Shown one piece after another: positions 1-9,709 of a stretch of 64,000 bases of DNA (the stretch's first letter is position 1; every line of letters starts with the position of its first letter). Origin of the DNA: an uncultured Veillonellaceae bacterium (GTDB taxonomy: Bacteria; Bacillota; Negativicutes; Veillonellales; Veillonellaceae). The notes beneath the pieces are model-generated. The model had not been told where the DNA came from and made no database searches. It saw only the letters and a program-made list of their open reading frames with translations. Location: positions 1-64,000 of the forward strand of contig CAMBIX010000009.1 of NCBI GenBank assembly GCA_945867815.1, in the 5' to 3' direction. The translations under genes were made by a program, and so were the position numbers.

Positions 1-161
1 TGCTTGATGCTTGATGCTTGATGCTTGATGCTTGATGCTTGATGCTTGATGCTTGGTGCTTGATGCTTGGTGCTTGGTGCTTGGTGCTTGATGCGTAATG
101 AGTGATGAGTGGTGAGTAATGAGCAATGAATAATGAGTAATAAGCAATGTGTGATGATGAT
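1..161. repeat. Degenerate heptanucleotide tandem repeat
   Basis: About 23 consecutive 7-bp units read without a gap. The first seven are exact TGCTTGA. They then drift through TGCTTGG to TGAGTGA, TGAGTAA and TGAGCAA while keeping the 7-bp register, until phase is lost near 161. The array may extend left of the window. Seven is not a multiple of three and the frames contain TGA and TAA, so it is not coding. Confidence 0.9.
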
Positions 162-357
162 GGTTGGAGTAGAGAGGGAGAGAGCAGAAGGGCAGATAAA
201 ATAGTATAGTAAAAGTAAGACGCGTTAATAAGAGATAATAAAGTATAAGTAAAATAGTAGTAAGATGCACTAATAGATATAAAGTATACATTTTTAGTAT
301 TAATATGAGAAAAATAGCGTATTTCATAGCTGGTATGATTATTTGTTATACATCAAT

Positions 358-395
358 AAAGCCTTTAGTTATTGGACTATTAGCTTAAAGGCTTT
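358..395. terminator. Inverted repeat, possible terminator of an upstream gene
   Basis: A 10-bp stem (AAAGCCTTTA at 358-367, TAAAGGCTTT at 386-395) encloses an 18-nt loop. There is no long T run after it, so terminator activity is uncertain. The stretch 162-655 has no other coding feature that I can support. Confidence 0.45.
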
Positions 396-472
396 GTTGA
401 GAAAATTATGATTTACTAGTAAGTATGCAGATTTGATAAGAAAGAATACCTACAAAAAGGCCTTGCCTCTAT

Positions 473-500
473 TTAACTCACTTAGTGCCTGTGCTATAAT
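473..500 (+). promoter_or_regulatory. Candidate promoter of the Ldh2-type dehydrogenase
   Basis: An extended -10 element TGCTATAAT ends at 500. A weak -35-like TTAACT lies at 473-478 with a 16-bp spacer. It would give a leader of about 150 nt before the ATG at 656, long enough to carry regulation, but I see no recognised riboswitch there. Confidence 0.5.
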
Positions 501-655
501 GTAGCTGTTCATAAAGGATAGCAACACGAGATGAACAGAGGGTACAACCAGTCAACAGCATCCCTGAATGGATTAATGATAATACTGACTATTCGTTGTA
601 AAAGTTCATCGAGTTGTGATATTCAGGTATATGTTTAAAGGAAAGAGGTTCCAAC

Positions 656-1792
656 ATGGCAGAAGGAAATATCGTAAAATTCTCTTATGAAACTCTTAAC
701 AATCTTTGCATGGACGCATTCGAAAAATTCGGTTTTGACAGAAAACAAGCTGAAATTATTACGGATGTATTGTTGACTTCCGACTTGTACGGTATCCAAT
801 CCCATGGTATGCAACGTATGGTTCGTTACTACAAAGGGATTCAAAAAGGTACAATGAAGGTTGACTCCAAACCAGAAATCGTATTTGAAACACCAGTATC
901 CGCTATCGTTGATGGTCATGATGGCATGGGCCAGTTGAATGGTCATTTCTCCATGGAATTAGCTATTAAAAAAGCTAAAGAAACTGGCGTTGGTATCGTA
1001 TCTTGCCGTAATTCCAACCACTATGGTATTGCTGGTTACTATGCACAGATGGCATCTAAACAAGGTTGCCTAGGTTTCTCCTGCACAAACAGTGAAGCTA
1101 TCATGGTTCCAACATTTGGTCGTAAAGCAATGATTGGTTCTAACCCTCAAGCTTGGGCTTTGCCTGCTGATCCATATCCATTCTTCTTCGACTGCTCTAC
1201 AACAGTTGTAACTCGTGGTAAATTGGAAATGTACAATAAGATGGGTAAACCGTTACCGGATGGCTGGGCTTTGAACAAAGATGGTAATCCGTCCAATGAT
1301 GCAGCTGATGTATTGGCTAATATTTCAGCTCATATCGGTGGCGGTATCATGCCTTTAGGTGGCAACACAGAAACATTAGGTTCCCATAAAGGTTATGGTA
1401 ACGGCATGATTGCTGAAATCTTTGCTTCTATCTTGTCCGGCGGCATGACTTCCAACAAGACGATGAAAGATGGTAAATCCGGTATCTGCCATGGCTTTAT
1501 GGCTATTAACTTGGATTGCTTCGGTGGTGCAGATAAAGTAAGTGCTCATTTATCTCAGTACTTAAAAGAATTGCGTGAAGCTCCAAAAGCTGAAGGTCAT
1601 GACCACATCTATACTCATGGTGAAAAAGAAGTTGTTGCTGTAGCTCGTATTAAGAAGGAAGGTATTCCTGTAATTGATAAGACTATGACAGAAGTTAAAG
1701 ACCTTTGCGATTACTTAGGTATGGACTTCAAGAAATACTTTGGCGACTATGAACCACCTAAAGCTGGTAACATGTTTACTGGTAACTACTAA
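656..1792 (+). CDS. Ldh2/MDH2-family malate/L-lactate dehydrogenase
   Basis: A 378-residue NAD(P)-dependent 2-hydroxyacid dehydrogenase of the Ldh2 (malate/L-lactate/ureidoglycolate) family, which is unrelated to classical Rossmann LDH/MDH. Visible family motifs are SHG at residues 49-51 and NHYG at 121-124, the latter holding the presumed catalytic His. Length is about right for the family. The ATG follows a GAAAGAGG ribosome binding site. It stands alone between a promoter near 500 and a strong terminator at 1855-1893, directly upstream of the lactate permease, which suggests a role in lactate/malate conversion. Substrate cannot be told from sequence. A lactate-malate transhydrogenase known biochemically from Veillonella is one candidate activity (inference). 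Confidence 0.85.
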   Translation: MAEGNIVKFSYETLNNLCMDAFEKFGFDRKQAEIITDVLLTSDLYGIQSHGMQRMVRYYKGIQKGTMKVDSKPEIVFETPVSAIVDGHDGMGQLNGHFSMELAIKKAKETGVGIVSCRNSNHYGIAGYYAQMASKQGCLGFSCTNSEAIMVPTFGRKAMIGSNPQAWALPADPYPFFFDCSTTVVTRGKLEMYNKMGKPLPDGWALNKDGNPSNDAADVLANISAHIGGGIMPLGGNTETLGSHKGYGNGMIAEIFASILSGGMTSNKTMKDGKSGICHGFMAINLDCFGGADKVSAHLSQYLKELREAPKAEGHDHIYTHGEKEVVAVARIKKEGIPVIDKTMTEVKDLCDYLGMDFKKYFGDYEPPKAGNMFTGNY

Positions 1793-1854
1793 TACCCTAA
1801 CTGCATAGAGAGATAGAGTATTAGCCCCTATTAGGTTCTAATGTAATGAAATGT

Positions 1855-1893
1855 AAGGGTGAAATAGATCCGTTTATTTCACCCTTTCTTTCT
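1855..1893 (+). terminator. Rho-independent terminator after the dehydrogenase
   Basis: A perfect 12-bp stem (1855-1866 with 1875-1886), an 8-nt loop and a T-rich tail. Confidence 0.85.
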
Positions 1894-2021
1894 ATCTACC
1901 TATTATCAATAAAAAATAATAAAAGAGAATTATATATTTTTTTACTGTTTTATATTACTTTTTCTGCTAAAACTTGTTAATCAATGTGAAGCGGTAAGTA
2001 GTAGGAGAGGATGATTTCCCC

Positions 2022-3650
2022 ATGGGAGTAGTGACCCTGATCTTAGCTATATTACCAATCTTATGGTTGATTGTAGCTTTAAGTGTACTTAAAATGGCTG
2101 CATGGAAGGCTTGTTCCATTGCTGCTGTATTGTCATTTGTTATTGCTATTTGCCCACCGTATAGTAAAGAGCCATTCTTGATGTTTACTGGTGGTTTGGA
2201 AGGTGTAGCCTTAGCTGTATGGCCTATCTTATTGGTTATTACGGCGGCTATCTTTACTTATAACTTGGTTGTTCATACAAAAGCTATGGATACCATTAAG
2301 ATTATGTTGTCTTCCGTAACGGCTGATAAACGTGTCTTAGCCTTGTTATTGGCTTGGGGCTTTGGTGCATTCATGGAAGGTATGGCTGGGTTTGGTACAG
2401 CCGTAGCTATTCCAGCAGCTATGATGGTAGCTGTAGGTTTTAATCCATTGAAATCCATTTTGGCTTGTTTAGTTGCTAACTCAGTACCAACGACCTTCGG
2501 TTCGATTGGGATTCCAACAACGACGTTGGCAACCTTGACGGGTTTAAATCCTGTAGAATTAGGTACTTTTATTTCTGCGCAATTATTTATTCTAAATGTA
2601 ATCGCTCCATTCTTTGTTGTTGGTATTATTGGAGGTGGTTTCAAAGCCTTAAAAGGTGTATTTGGGGTAACCTTATTATCTGGCTTGGCTTTGGCTGTTC
2701 CAGAATTGCTTATTAATAAGTTTGTTGGTCCAGAATTATCCGTTATTATCAGTTCGGTAGTTATTATGGGTGTTATTATCCTTATGTCTAAGGTAGCTCC
2801 TAATACGGATCCTGACTATCATGTAGATATTCAAGCTGAAAAAGTATCGGCTAAAGATGGTTTGATTGCAGCTGTACCATTCATTTTGATTTTCATATTC
2901 TTATTGGGTACGTCTAAATTAGTGCCAGCTATTTATGGACCTTTGTCTGCTATTAAGACGAGCGTTCAGATTTATATGGGCGCAGGTGCTAAACCATATA
3001 CATTTGTATGGATTGCTACACCAGGCATTATGATTTTCTTATCCGCTTTCATCGGTGGTGCTATTCAGAAGAGTGGCTTTGGTGAAATGTGTGGTGTATT
3101 AGGTCGTACATTTACTGGTTTGAAATTTACGTATATTACAATTATCGGTGTTGTTGTAACGGCTAAATTAATGACATACAGTGGTATGACTGGCGATATT
3201 GCTGAAGCTTTAGTTGCTGCAACAGGTACCTTATATCCACTATTTGCTCCAGTTATTGCTTCTGTTGGGGCTTTCATTACAGGGTCTGGTACTAATACAA
3301 ATGTATTGTTTGGCCCATTGCAGGTTGCGTCCGGTCATTCCTTAGATCCGATAAACAGCGATTTGTCTTTCTGGTTGGCAGGTATTAATTCCGGTGCTTC
3401 TGGTACAGGGAAAATGTTATCCCCACAGAGTATCGCTATCGCTATTGGTGCCGTAGGACCAGCTATTGCTAGTTACTGTAAAGAAGCTGGTATTAGCAAG
3501 GAAAAAGAAGAAGAAATGTTGGAATCTATCCATGCTAACAAGATTATGGGTGGGGTATTTAAATACTTCGTTATTTTCTTGGTAATTGGTGGTTTGATTT
3601 CTTACTTCGGACAGGCTATTATTCCAGAATTGAAGGCATTTCTTCTCTAA
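2022..3650 (+). CDS. lctP: L-lactate permease (LctP/LldP family)
   Basis: A 542-residue, highly hydrophobic inner-membrane protein with at least 12 predicted membrane segments, matching the lactate permease family in length and in the glycine-rich GAFMEGMAGFGTAVAIP segment near residue 120. The family imports L-lactate (and glycolate) with protons. The ATG at 2022 follows a GGAGAGG motif. It has its own terminator (3692-3736). Neighbouring Ldh2-type dehydrogenase and the LarA racemase further on fit growth on lactate of either stereoisomer. Confidence 0.9.
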   Translation: MGVVTLILAILPILWLIVALSVLKMAAWKACSIAAVLSFVIAICPPYSKEPFLMFTGGLEGVALAVWPILLVITAAIFTYNLVVHTKAMDTIKIMLSSVTADKRVLALLLAWGFGAFMEGMAGFGTAVAIPAAMMVAVGFNPLKSILACLVANSVPTTFGSIGIPTTTLATLTGLNPVELGTFISAQLFILNVIAPFFVVGIIGGGFKALKGVFGVTLLSGLALAVPELLINKFVGPELSVIISSVVIMGVIILMSKVAPNTDPDYHVDIQAEKVSAKDGLIAAVPFILIFIFLLGTSKLVPAIYGPLSAIKTSVQIYMGAGAKPYTFVWIATPGIMIFLSAFIGGAIQKSGFGEMCGVLGRTFTGLKFTYITIIGVVVTAKLMTYSGMTGDIAEALVAATGTLYPLFAPVIASVGAFITGSGTNTNVLFGPLQVASGHSLDPINSDLSFWLAGINSGASGTGKMLSPQSIAIAIGAVGPAIASYCKEAGISKEKEEEMLESIHANKIMGGVFKYFVIFLVIGGLISYFGQAIIPELKAFLL

Positions 3651-3691
3651 TTAGGAATTGATAGTTAAAATATAAGATAATAGGTAAAAGT

Positions 3692-3736
3692 AAAGAGGCT
3701 ATGCGCTTAGTAGGGAGAAGCGTATAGTCTCTTTTG
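3692..3736 (+). terminator. Rho-independent terminator after lctP
   Basis: A 17-bp stem (3692-3708 with 3718-3734) with few mismatches, a 9-nt loop and a following TTTT. Confidence 0.85.
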
Positions 3737-3773
3737 CACTTACTTTAGTTCTATGAAGTAAATTGTCAGGAAA

Positions 3774-4085
3774 CGGAAGCGCCTAATAATCTTCCGAGAC
3801 TCTATACTTTGTAAGTCGCTCGTAAGAAACATTAGGCGCTTCGTGATTTAATGCCATAGAGTTTATGTGTAACGCAGGGTATGGAAGCGTCTAATAATCT
3901 TTCGGGACTCCGTTCTCCGCTTCGTTCCGCAAGTCGCCCTCAGGAAACATTAGACGTTTCGTGATTTAGTACTATAGCGTTTAGGTATAGCGCAGGGCAT
4001 GAAAGCACCTGAAGATTTTGTAAGGCCCTGTTTTGTGCTTTGCTTCAGAAATTGTTTTTAGGAAACGTTAGATGTTTTTAGTAGG
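3774..4085. repeat. Three tandem intergenic hairpin repeats (type 1)
   Basis: Three copies of one element lie head to tail: 3774-3850, 3882-3968 and a decayed copy at 3999-4085. Each begins with GGAAGCG-like sequence and ends CTTCGTGATTTA. The outer arms pair (for example 3776-3787 with 3831-3842) around a core resembling GACTCCGTTCT...CGCAAGTCG. Related pairs occur at 5653-5875, 26164-26372 and 33156-33358. I found no ORF inside. Confidence 0.8.
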
Positions 4086-4091
4086 GATAAA

Positions 4092-4132
4092 TAAAGAGAG
4101 GCACCTCTGAATAACAGAGGTGCCTCTCTTTA
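4092..4132. terminator. Bidirectional terminator between lctP and brnQ
   Basis: A perfect 18-bp stem (4092-4109 with 4115-4132) and a 5-nt loop, A-rich on one side and T-rich on the other. It can end transcripts from both converging directions. Confidence 0.85.
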
Positions 4133-4161
4133 TAGATTTAATCTAATGTAATGTATATCGT

Positions 4162-5508
4162 TTATGCTTCTATCTTACCAAAGGTATTTTTCTTTGGGGT
4201 GGCTGCTTTGTAGAAGATACCAATGATATAACCGATAAGGCCGAATACAATCCAGTCCATGGATACGGTATGAAGAGGAACGTAGTTAGCAAAGAAGGAG
4301 CTAATCGTTCCTAAAGAGATTTTAGCTGTTTCTAGGCCACTAACAAGAGCCGGAATTACAGTTAGGCCCATAGTCCAAGCATAAACGCATTGACGGTTTT
4401 GGAAGATAGGGCCTACAAAGGCTAGAATAATTAATACGATGGTTAATGGGTATAGAAACATCAAAATAGGAATAGCTGCTACAATGATTGTTTTTAAGCC
4501 CCAGAGACCAACAAAGAAGGAAATAACGGTAAATAAGATGGCATATTTTTTGTAGGATAGGCCACCAAAGGTTTTTTGAAAGTAAGTAGCACAGGAAGTT
4601 ACTAGGCCAACAGAGGTAGTTAGGCAGGCTAACAATACGATAACGGCTAGGATAATAGCACCTGCATTACCAAAGAGGATTTTAGCACTTTCGGCTAATA
4701 CAGGGGCGCCTGTGTCAAGGATACCAATACTTTGGACGCTAGTAGCACCAAGGTTGGCGATGAAGATGTAAACCAGACCTAAGCAAATCATAGTGATGAT
4801 ACTGGCTTTACCCATAGAGGATAGAATCGCTTTTTTAGTATTAGCACCTGTTAGTACAGAGAATTGTACAATGATAACACCAAATACGATGGAAGCTAAG
4901 GCATCCATTGTATTATAGCCATCTAGGAAGCCCATAGTGATGGCATCACTATCTGTTGTACCGAAGGGGGCAACTGGTGGCATATAGGTGCCAAGTGGGG
5001 TAATGAAGGATTTTACGATTAAAGCCACAATAGCTAATAGAAGTAAAGGTGTTAAAAGTTTGCCGATACGGTCTAATAGTTTTTGTGGGTTAATAGATAG
5101 CCATAGGGTAATCGCAAAGAAAATAAGAAGGAAAATGGTTAAGGTCGTTTGTGTTGGATCACCTAAGAACGGTTTAATAGCGATTTCATAGGATACTGTA
5201 CCTGTACGTGGTAGAGCAAAAGCAGGCCCGATAGACAGATAAAGAAGTACTGTATAGATAAGGCCGTAAGCTGGATGGACACGACTGGCCAGTTCCTGTG
5301 CATCACGGCAGCCAGAAACACCCAAGGCCATAACGCCTAGAATTGGCAAACCGACACCGGTAATAACGAAGCCAAGGATAGCCCACCAAACTTGTGTGCC
5401 GGCGTGCTGTCCAAGGGAAGCGGGGAAGATAAGATTGCCTGCGCCAAAGAAAAGGGCGAAGAGCATAAGCCCTATAGCCACATAGGCGTGGTTGGATGTT
5501 TTTGACAT
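4162..5508 (-). CDS. brnQ: Branched-chain amino acid:cation symporter BrnQ
   Basis: A 448-residue LIVCS-family permease that takes up leucine, isoleucine and valine with Na+ or H+. The N-terminal signature is visible (GLMLFALFFGAGNLIFPASLG, residues about 13-33), with about 12 membrane segments. The start is supported by AAAGGAGCC ahead of the ATG at 5508. It is monocistronic and convergent with lctP. A short inverted repeat of AAAAAAGTT/AACTTTTTT type lies upstream (about 5551-5588) and could be an operator. Uptake here complements the ilv biosynthetic genes further right. Confidence 0.92.
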   Translation of the reverse strand: MSKTSNHAYVAIGLMLFALFFGAGNLIFPASLGQHAGTQVWWAILGFVITGVGLPILGVMALGVSGCRDAQELASRVHPAYGLIYTVLLYLSIGPAFALPRTGTVSYEIAIKPFLGDPTQTTLTIFLLIFFAITLWLSINPQKLLDRIGKLLTPLLLLAIVALIVKSFITPLGTYMPPVAPFGTTDSDAITMGFLDGYNTMDALASIVFGVIIVQFSVLTGANTKKAILSSMGKASIITMICLGLVYIFIANLGATSVQSIGILDTGAPVLAESAKILFGNAGAIILAVIVLLACLTTSVGLVTSCATYFQKTFGGLSYKKYAILFTVISFFVGLWGLKTIIVAAIPILMFLYPLTIVLIILAFVGPIFQNRQCVYAWTMGLTVIPALVSGLETAKISLGTISSFFANYVPLHTVSMDWIVFGLIGYIIGIFYKAATPKKNTFGKIEA

Positions 5509-5652
5509 AATAGGCTCCTTTCAAAAAAGAATATTTGTTTATACCTGGTAAACAAATAAAAAAGTTAATATGCACAGTATAAACTTTTTTGTGTATAAAT
5601 TCAATATAAAATAGTGAATAGAGGGGAGAAATGTTTTTTAAGACAAGACAGA

Positions 5653-5875
5653 ACGGCGTCGGGTTATCCCTTCAAGACTCCGTTCTTACGCAAGTCGTTT
5701 GAAGGGATAAGCCGACGCCTCCAAAGAAGTTAAAGGTAATGGATTATACGTGGAGCTGCCCATATAAATAATGCCAGCCTTCAACTGAGTGTCTTATGTA
5801 GTTATTATGGAAGTCGATTACACAAGTTGTTTGAAGGGAAATGGTTAAGCTGACGCCTTCAAAGAAGTTAAAGTT
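5653..5875. repeat. Pair of intergenic hairpin repeats (arm variant)
   Basis: The first copy (5653-5735) has a long stem, 5655-5675 against 5699-5719, around the type 1 core GACTCCGTTCT...CGCAAGTCG. The second (about 5770-5875) is decayed on its left side but repeats the right side, including GACGCC-TC-AAAGAAGTTAAAG. The outer arms differ from the copies at 3774 while the core is shared. Confidence 0.7.
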
Positions 5876-5888
5876 AGTGTATATAAAA

Positions 5889-7877
5889 TTAAGCTTTACG
5901 GATAGAGACTTTTACGTCATAGAAAGTGCTGCCTAGGCCTCTGTCAGTGAAACGAGCCGCTGTGAGGGCATTGATGCCAGTATTTTTATCGGAAGAGTAA
6001 CGTTGCCACCAAACTCCGTAGGAAACAAGAGTACCCTGTTGAACACGGTCGGAAAGGGTGATAGGAAAGGAGACTTCTCCTCGTTCGTTATAGGCAATGA
6101 CAGTGTCGTCATTTTTTAGACCTTCTTTTTGAGCGTCAAGTGGATTTATATAGAGCCGCATGAACGGTTCTTTATAGTCTCGTTCGTTAAAGGAGGAGTC
6201 CAAGAGGCGAGCGTCTGGGGGATTAATAAAGTAATAGTCAGCCTTGTCACCATGGGCTGGAAAATAATGAGGGATGTGGTCTTCATCTCTAGTTGAAATG
6301 AGTTCAATTTTACCCGAAGGGGTGCCAAACTGCATTTTGTAATCATCGGGTAAGGTAGCTTCTACAGGTTGGCCTTGTCGCAGGGCTTCTTTTTGTTCTT
6401 CCGTTAGTGACGAGTTGGCAAGAATATCTTCAATTAGGTCGCGTGCTGTTTTGTCGAAGATAGGATGATTTACGCCCATAGCTTTGGCTAGCATCCGCAT
6501 AACTTGCCAGTTGGATTTACTTTCTCCTACTGGTGGAATGACAGCATAACCTATGCCAAAGGTATAGTGGCCGTAGGCGTTATAGATGTCATCTTGCTCT
6601 AGGGACGACGTTGCGGGCAAGATAATGTCAGCATACTTACAAGTATCTGTGAAAAAGCGTTCATGCACAACCGTAAACAAATCATCCCGTAATAGACCTT
6701 TGCGAACGACATTTTGATCAGGGGACGTGATGGCTGGGTTAGAGGAGTAAATATAGAGGCCATGAAGCGCTTTGTCTCCGGTTTCGTTAAGGGCTGGTCC
6801 CAATTTAATCATAGGAATTTGCCGTGTTTGTTTAGTGCGGAACCGCTCCCAAGTCAGAGTGGTGCCTAGAATGGCGCTACCAGATATGCTGGCAAGAAAG
6901 CCGCCGCCTGGTTTTGCATAGGCTCCGACAAGAGCGGGAAGAGCTGCTACACAGCGTACCATCATGGCACCATTGCCGTAGCGAGTTATACCGCTACCCA
7001 TTCGAATAAAGGGAGCGTTAGCCTGGCCATAAGTATGAGCTAGCTCAATGATTTCGTCAGCAGCGATACCAGTAATGTTAGCCACATATTCTGGCGTATA
7101 GGTGTCGATGACAGCTGTTTTTAACATGTCATAGCCAATAGTGTATTTTTGAATGAAATCCTTATCGATAAGATTTTCTTTTATAAGAATATATAAGATA
7201 CCTAAGGCTAGGGCGCCATCTGTGCCAGATCTTATTAAGGTGACCTTGTCGGCATAGTCACAAGTCTTGCTGCGGTGGGTTTCAATAACCCAGAGTTTAG
7301 CTCCGTTTTTCTTGGCAGCCTGCCAGTCATGCATAATGTGGAGATTGGTACAAAGGGCATTCAGCCCCCAAAAGATAACGAAATCACTGTCTTTCATTTC
7401 TTGCGGCTTAATGGCTTTAGTCGAGCCCATTACTTCCTGCCAGCCATATTTTTTGGCGGGTGAGCAAATGCCTCGGTCCTGTTGAGAAGCACCTAATAAG
7501 GCGAAAAGAGGGTTGGCTGCAGGACTGCCAATGAGTCCCATAGTGCCAGCATAGGAATAGGAGTAGAGGCTTTCACTGCCATAGGTGTCTATACAGTGCG
7601 TGAACTCCTTAGCAATAGCCTTAATGGCTTGGTCCCAGGAGATAGGCTCGAATTGGCCGCTGCCTTTAGGGCCAGTTCGTTTTAAAGGTTTTTTTAGGCG
7701 CAGAGGAGAATGAACGGTTTGTTCATAGTGAGCCATTTTTTGGCAGAGGGTGCCCCTCGTGAAAGGGTGGTTAGGATTGCCTTTGACGGATATAACGGTT
7801 CCATTTTCCTCGGTGACGAGGAGACCGCATGCATCGGGGCAGTCATAAGGGCAGACAGATGTATGGGTTGTTGACAT
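5889..7877 (-). CDS. Molybdopterin oxidoreductase (DMSO reductase superfamily)
   Basis: A 662-residue protein with an N-terminal [4Fe-4S] motif C9-x3-C13-x3-C17-x27-C45, then the Mo-bis-MGD domains and a C-terminal dinucleotide-binding domain (last ~110 residues). No Tat or Sec signal is present, so it is probably cytoplasmic. The likely Mo ligand region is RGICSPAKK around C138/S139; I cannot decide the ligand. The start at 7877 follows an AAGGTG motif. No FeS or membrane partner subunit is adjacent, unlike most respiratory members. The substrate is unknown; this branch of COG0243 has many uncharacterised members. Confidence 0.85.
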   Translation of the reverse strand: MSTTHTSVCPYDCPDACGLLVTEENGTVISVKGNPNHPFTRGTLCQKMAHYEQTVHSPLRLKKPLKRTGPKGSGQFEPISWDQAIKAIAKEFTHCIDTYGSESLYSYSYAGTMGLIGSPAANPLFALLGASQQDRGICSPAKKYGWQEVMGSTKAIKPQEMKDSDFVIFWGLNALCTNLHIMHDWQAAKKNGAKLWVIETHRSKTCDYADKVTLIRSGTDGALALGILYILIKENLIDKDFIQKYTIGYDMLKTAVIDTYTPEYVANITGIAADEIIELAHTYGQANAPFIRMGSGITRYGNGAMMVRCVAALPALVGAYAKPGGGFLASISGSAILGTTLTWERFRTKQTRQIPMIKLGPALNETGDKALHGLYIYSSNPAITSPDQNVVRKGLLRDDLFTVVHERFFTDTCKYADIILPATSSLEQDDIYNAYGHYTFGIGYAVIPPVGESKSNWQVMRMLAKAMGVNHPIFDKTARDLIEDILANSSLTEEQKEALRQGQPVEATLPDDYKMQFGTPSGKIELISTRDEDHIPHYFPAHGDKADYYFINPPDARLLDSSFNERDYKEPFMRLYINPLDAQKEGLKNDDTVIAYNERGEVSFPITLSDRVQQGTLVSYGVWWQRYSSDKNTGINALTAARFTDRGLGSTFYDVKVSIRKA

Positions 7878-8043
7878 AAAATCACCTTACCTTTACAAAA
7901 TTAACAAATGCATTTATAGATTATAGTTATTGTAGCATGATTTTATAAAATACAAGATGGTATAGACACAGGCACGCGTATATTTATGTAGGAAAAGCTG
8001 CTGCTATTAGTCTTTGTTTTTGTAAAAAGAAGAAGAACTGTCT

Positions 8044-8072
8044 TTGCAGAGGTTTGTGCTTTCTCGTATAAT
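8044..8072 (+). promoter_or_regulatory. Candidate promoter of the APC permease
   Basis: TTGCAG (8044-8049), a 17-bp spacer and TATAAT (8067-8072). The resulting leader of about 200 nt contains a 7-bp stem AACCGCT/AGCGGTT (8197-8203 with 8222-8228) just before the gene, which may be regulatory. Confidence 0.6.
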
Positions 8073-8277
8073 AGTATATATATGACCTGTGATTGGTGAA
8101 AGCTTTTGCATAGAGTTTGTAGGATGTGTTAGATTTATCATTGTTATGTATATACAAATAGACTGCATAAGAAAGCTTTGACTAAAAGAAATCAGGAACC
8201 GCTGGTAAATCGACAGGAATGAGCGGTTAACAATGATAAATGAGCAGCATAGTAGTGTAGTAGGAGGAGTTTATTGT

Positions 8278-9660
8278 ATGAGTTTATGGCGGCGTAAAGA
8301 GCTGGCGGATTTAACGGTGCTGGCGCAGGGTCATAAGTTGAATCGGGCCTTAGGAGCTATGGATATTACCATGTTAGGCCTAGGTGTTATTATTGGGACA
8401 GGTATATTTGTGTTAACAGGTATAGGGGCGGCTAGGTATGCAGGGCCAGGCTTAATGTTATCCTTTGTCTTAGCGGCTATTACCTGTACTTTCGTTTGTT
8501 TAGCCTATTCTGAATTAGTATCGCTGATTCCTGTATCGGGTAGTGCTTATACCTATACGTATGCATCCTTAGGTGAATTTTTTGGCTGGTGGGTCGGCTG
8601 GGGGCTTATCTTAGAATATTCTGTAGGCGCTAGTGCCGTAGCCGGTGGATGGTCGGCTTACCTAGTGGGCATCTTGCAATCGGCCGGTATTAATCTGCCT
8701 AAGGCTTTGACAACGGTACCAGCGGATGGGGGCATTGTTAATTTGCCGGCTTTATTAGTCACCCTGGTTGTAACAGGTTTATTAGTGGTTGGTGTTAAGG
8801 AAAGTGCCCGTGTTAATCGGATTCTAGTCTTTGTGAAGATTATTACTATTTTTATTTTCTTGTTCTTAGCAGGGCCACATGTGGAGGCTTCTAATTGGCA
8901 GCCTTTCTTGCCTTTTGGTTGGCATGGAGTAGCGGCAGGAACAGCTATTTTATTCTTTGCTTACCTAGGCGTTGATTCACTAGCTACGGCGGCTGAAGAA
9001 ACGAAGAATCCACGCCGGGATATGCCTTTAGGCATTATTGCCTCTTTGGTTATTTGTACCATTTTATATATTGCCGTTAGTGTGGTTATGACAGGTGCTG
9101 TACCCTATACGGAATTAAATACGGCGGCACCAGCTTCGTTTGTTCTTGAAAAAATAGGATTACGTATGGGCTCGGCTATTGTTGGTACTGGAGCCATTTG
9201 TGGCTTGTCGACGGTATTAATGGTTATGATTTACGCGCAGACGAGAGCTTTTTTTGCTATTAGTCGTGATGGGTTATTGCCAGAAAAATTATGTCATGTA
9301 CACCATCGCTTCCACACACCTTATATTGCCACTTTGATTGTTGGCATTGGTGTGGCCGTTATTTCTGGATTTACTCCTATTTATATTGTAGCTGAGATGT
9401 GTAGTGCAGGTACACTGTTTGCCTTTATTTGCTCCTGTTTTGGCGTTATGGTTCTTCGCCGTGTATATCCGAATGTAAAGCGCCCATTTAAGTGCCCAGC
9501 TATCTATTTAGTAGCCCCTGCAGGCATTGTCTTTTGCGCTTTTGTATTTTCACAATTGTCTTGGCATACGCTCGTTTTATTTGCTTCATGGAGCGTTTTG
9601 GGGTTGTTAGGTTATGCTTTTTATGGGCGTAAGCATAGTCACTTGATTAAGAAGCAGTAA
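8278..9660 (+). CDS. APC-superfamily amino acid permease (YfnA/CAT-like)
   Basis: A 460-residue inner-membrane permease with about 12 segments. The first carries the APC signature GLGVIIGTGIFVLTG near residue 35. The closest remembered relatives are YfnA-like and cationic amino acid transporters. An ATG at 8233 extends the frame, but the ATG at 8278 has an ideal AGGAGGAG eleven bases upstream and yields the family's usual length, so it is preferred. Substrate is not predictable. A terminator follows at 9710. Confidence 0.85.
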   Translation: MSLWRRKELADLTVLAQGHKLNRALGAMDITMLGLGVIIGTGIFVLTGIGAARYAGPGLMLSFVLAAITCTFVCLAYSELVSLIPVSGSAYTYTYASLGEFFGWWVGWGLILEYSVGASAVAGGWSAYLVGILQSAGINLPKALTTVPADGGIVNLPALLVTLVVTGLLVVGVKESARVNRILVFVKIITIFIFLFLAGPHVEASNWQPFLPFGWHGVAAGTAILFFAYLGVDSLATAAEETKNPRRDMPLGIIASLVICTILYIAVSVVMTGAVPYTELNTAAPASFVLEKIGLRMGSAIVGTGAICGLSTVLMVMIYAQTRAFFAISRDGLLPEKLCHVHHRFHTPYIATLIVGIGVAVISGFTPIYIVAEMCSAGTLFAFICSCFGVMVLRRVYPNVKRPFKCPAIYLVAPAGIVFCAFVFSQLSWHTLVLFASWSVLGLLGYAFYGRKHSHLIKKQ

Positions 9661-9709
9661 TCAAGTGGTTAAAATACATAGATGGAGTTGTTAATTTAAT
9701 AGTATAAAG

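Noticed and set aside
1-161. Heptamer array as a repetitive coding sequence
   Set aside because: Seven-base units shift frame and bring TGA or TAA in every frame.
2273-2644. Antisense frames inside lctP, narG, narH and ilv genes
   Set aside because: They mirror codon bias of the real genes, lack RBSs and encode no recognisable domains.
3774-4085. Regularly spaced repeats that might suggest a CRISPR array
   Set aside because: Units are 75-95 nt self-complementary hairpins with diverged copies and no constant short repeat or unique spacers; no cas genes are present.
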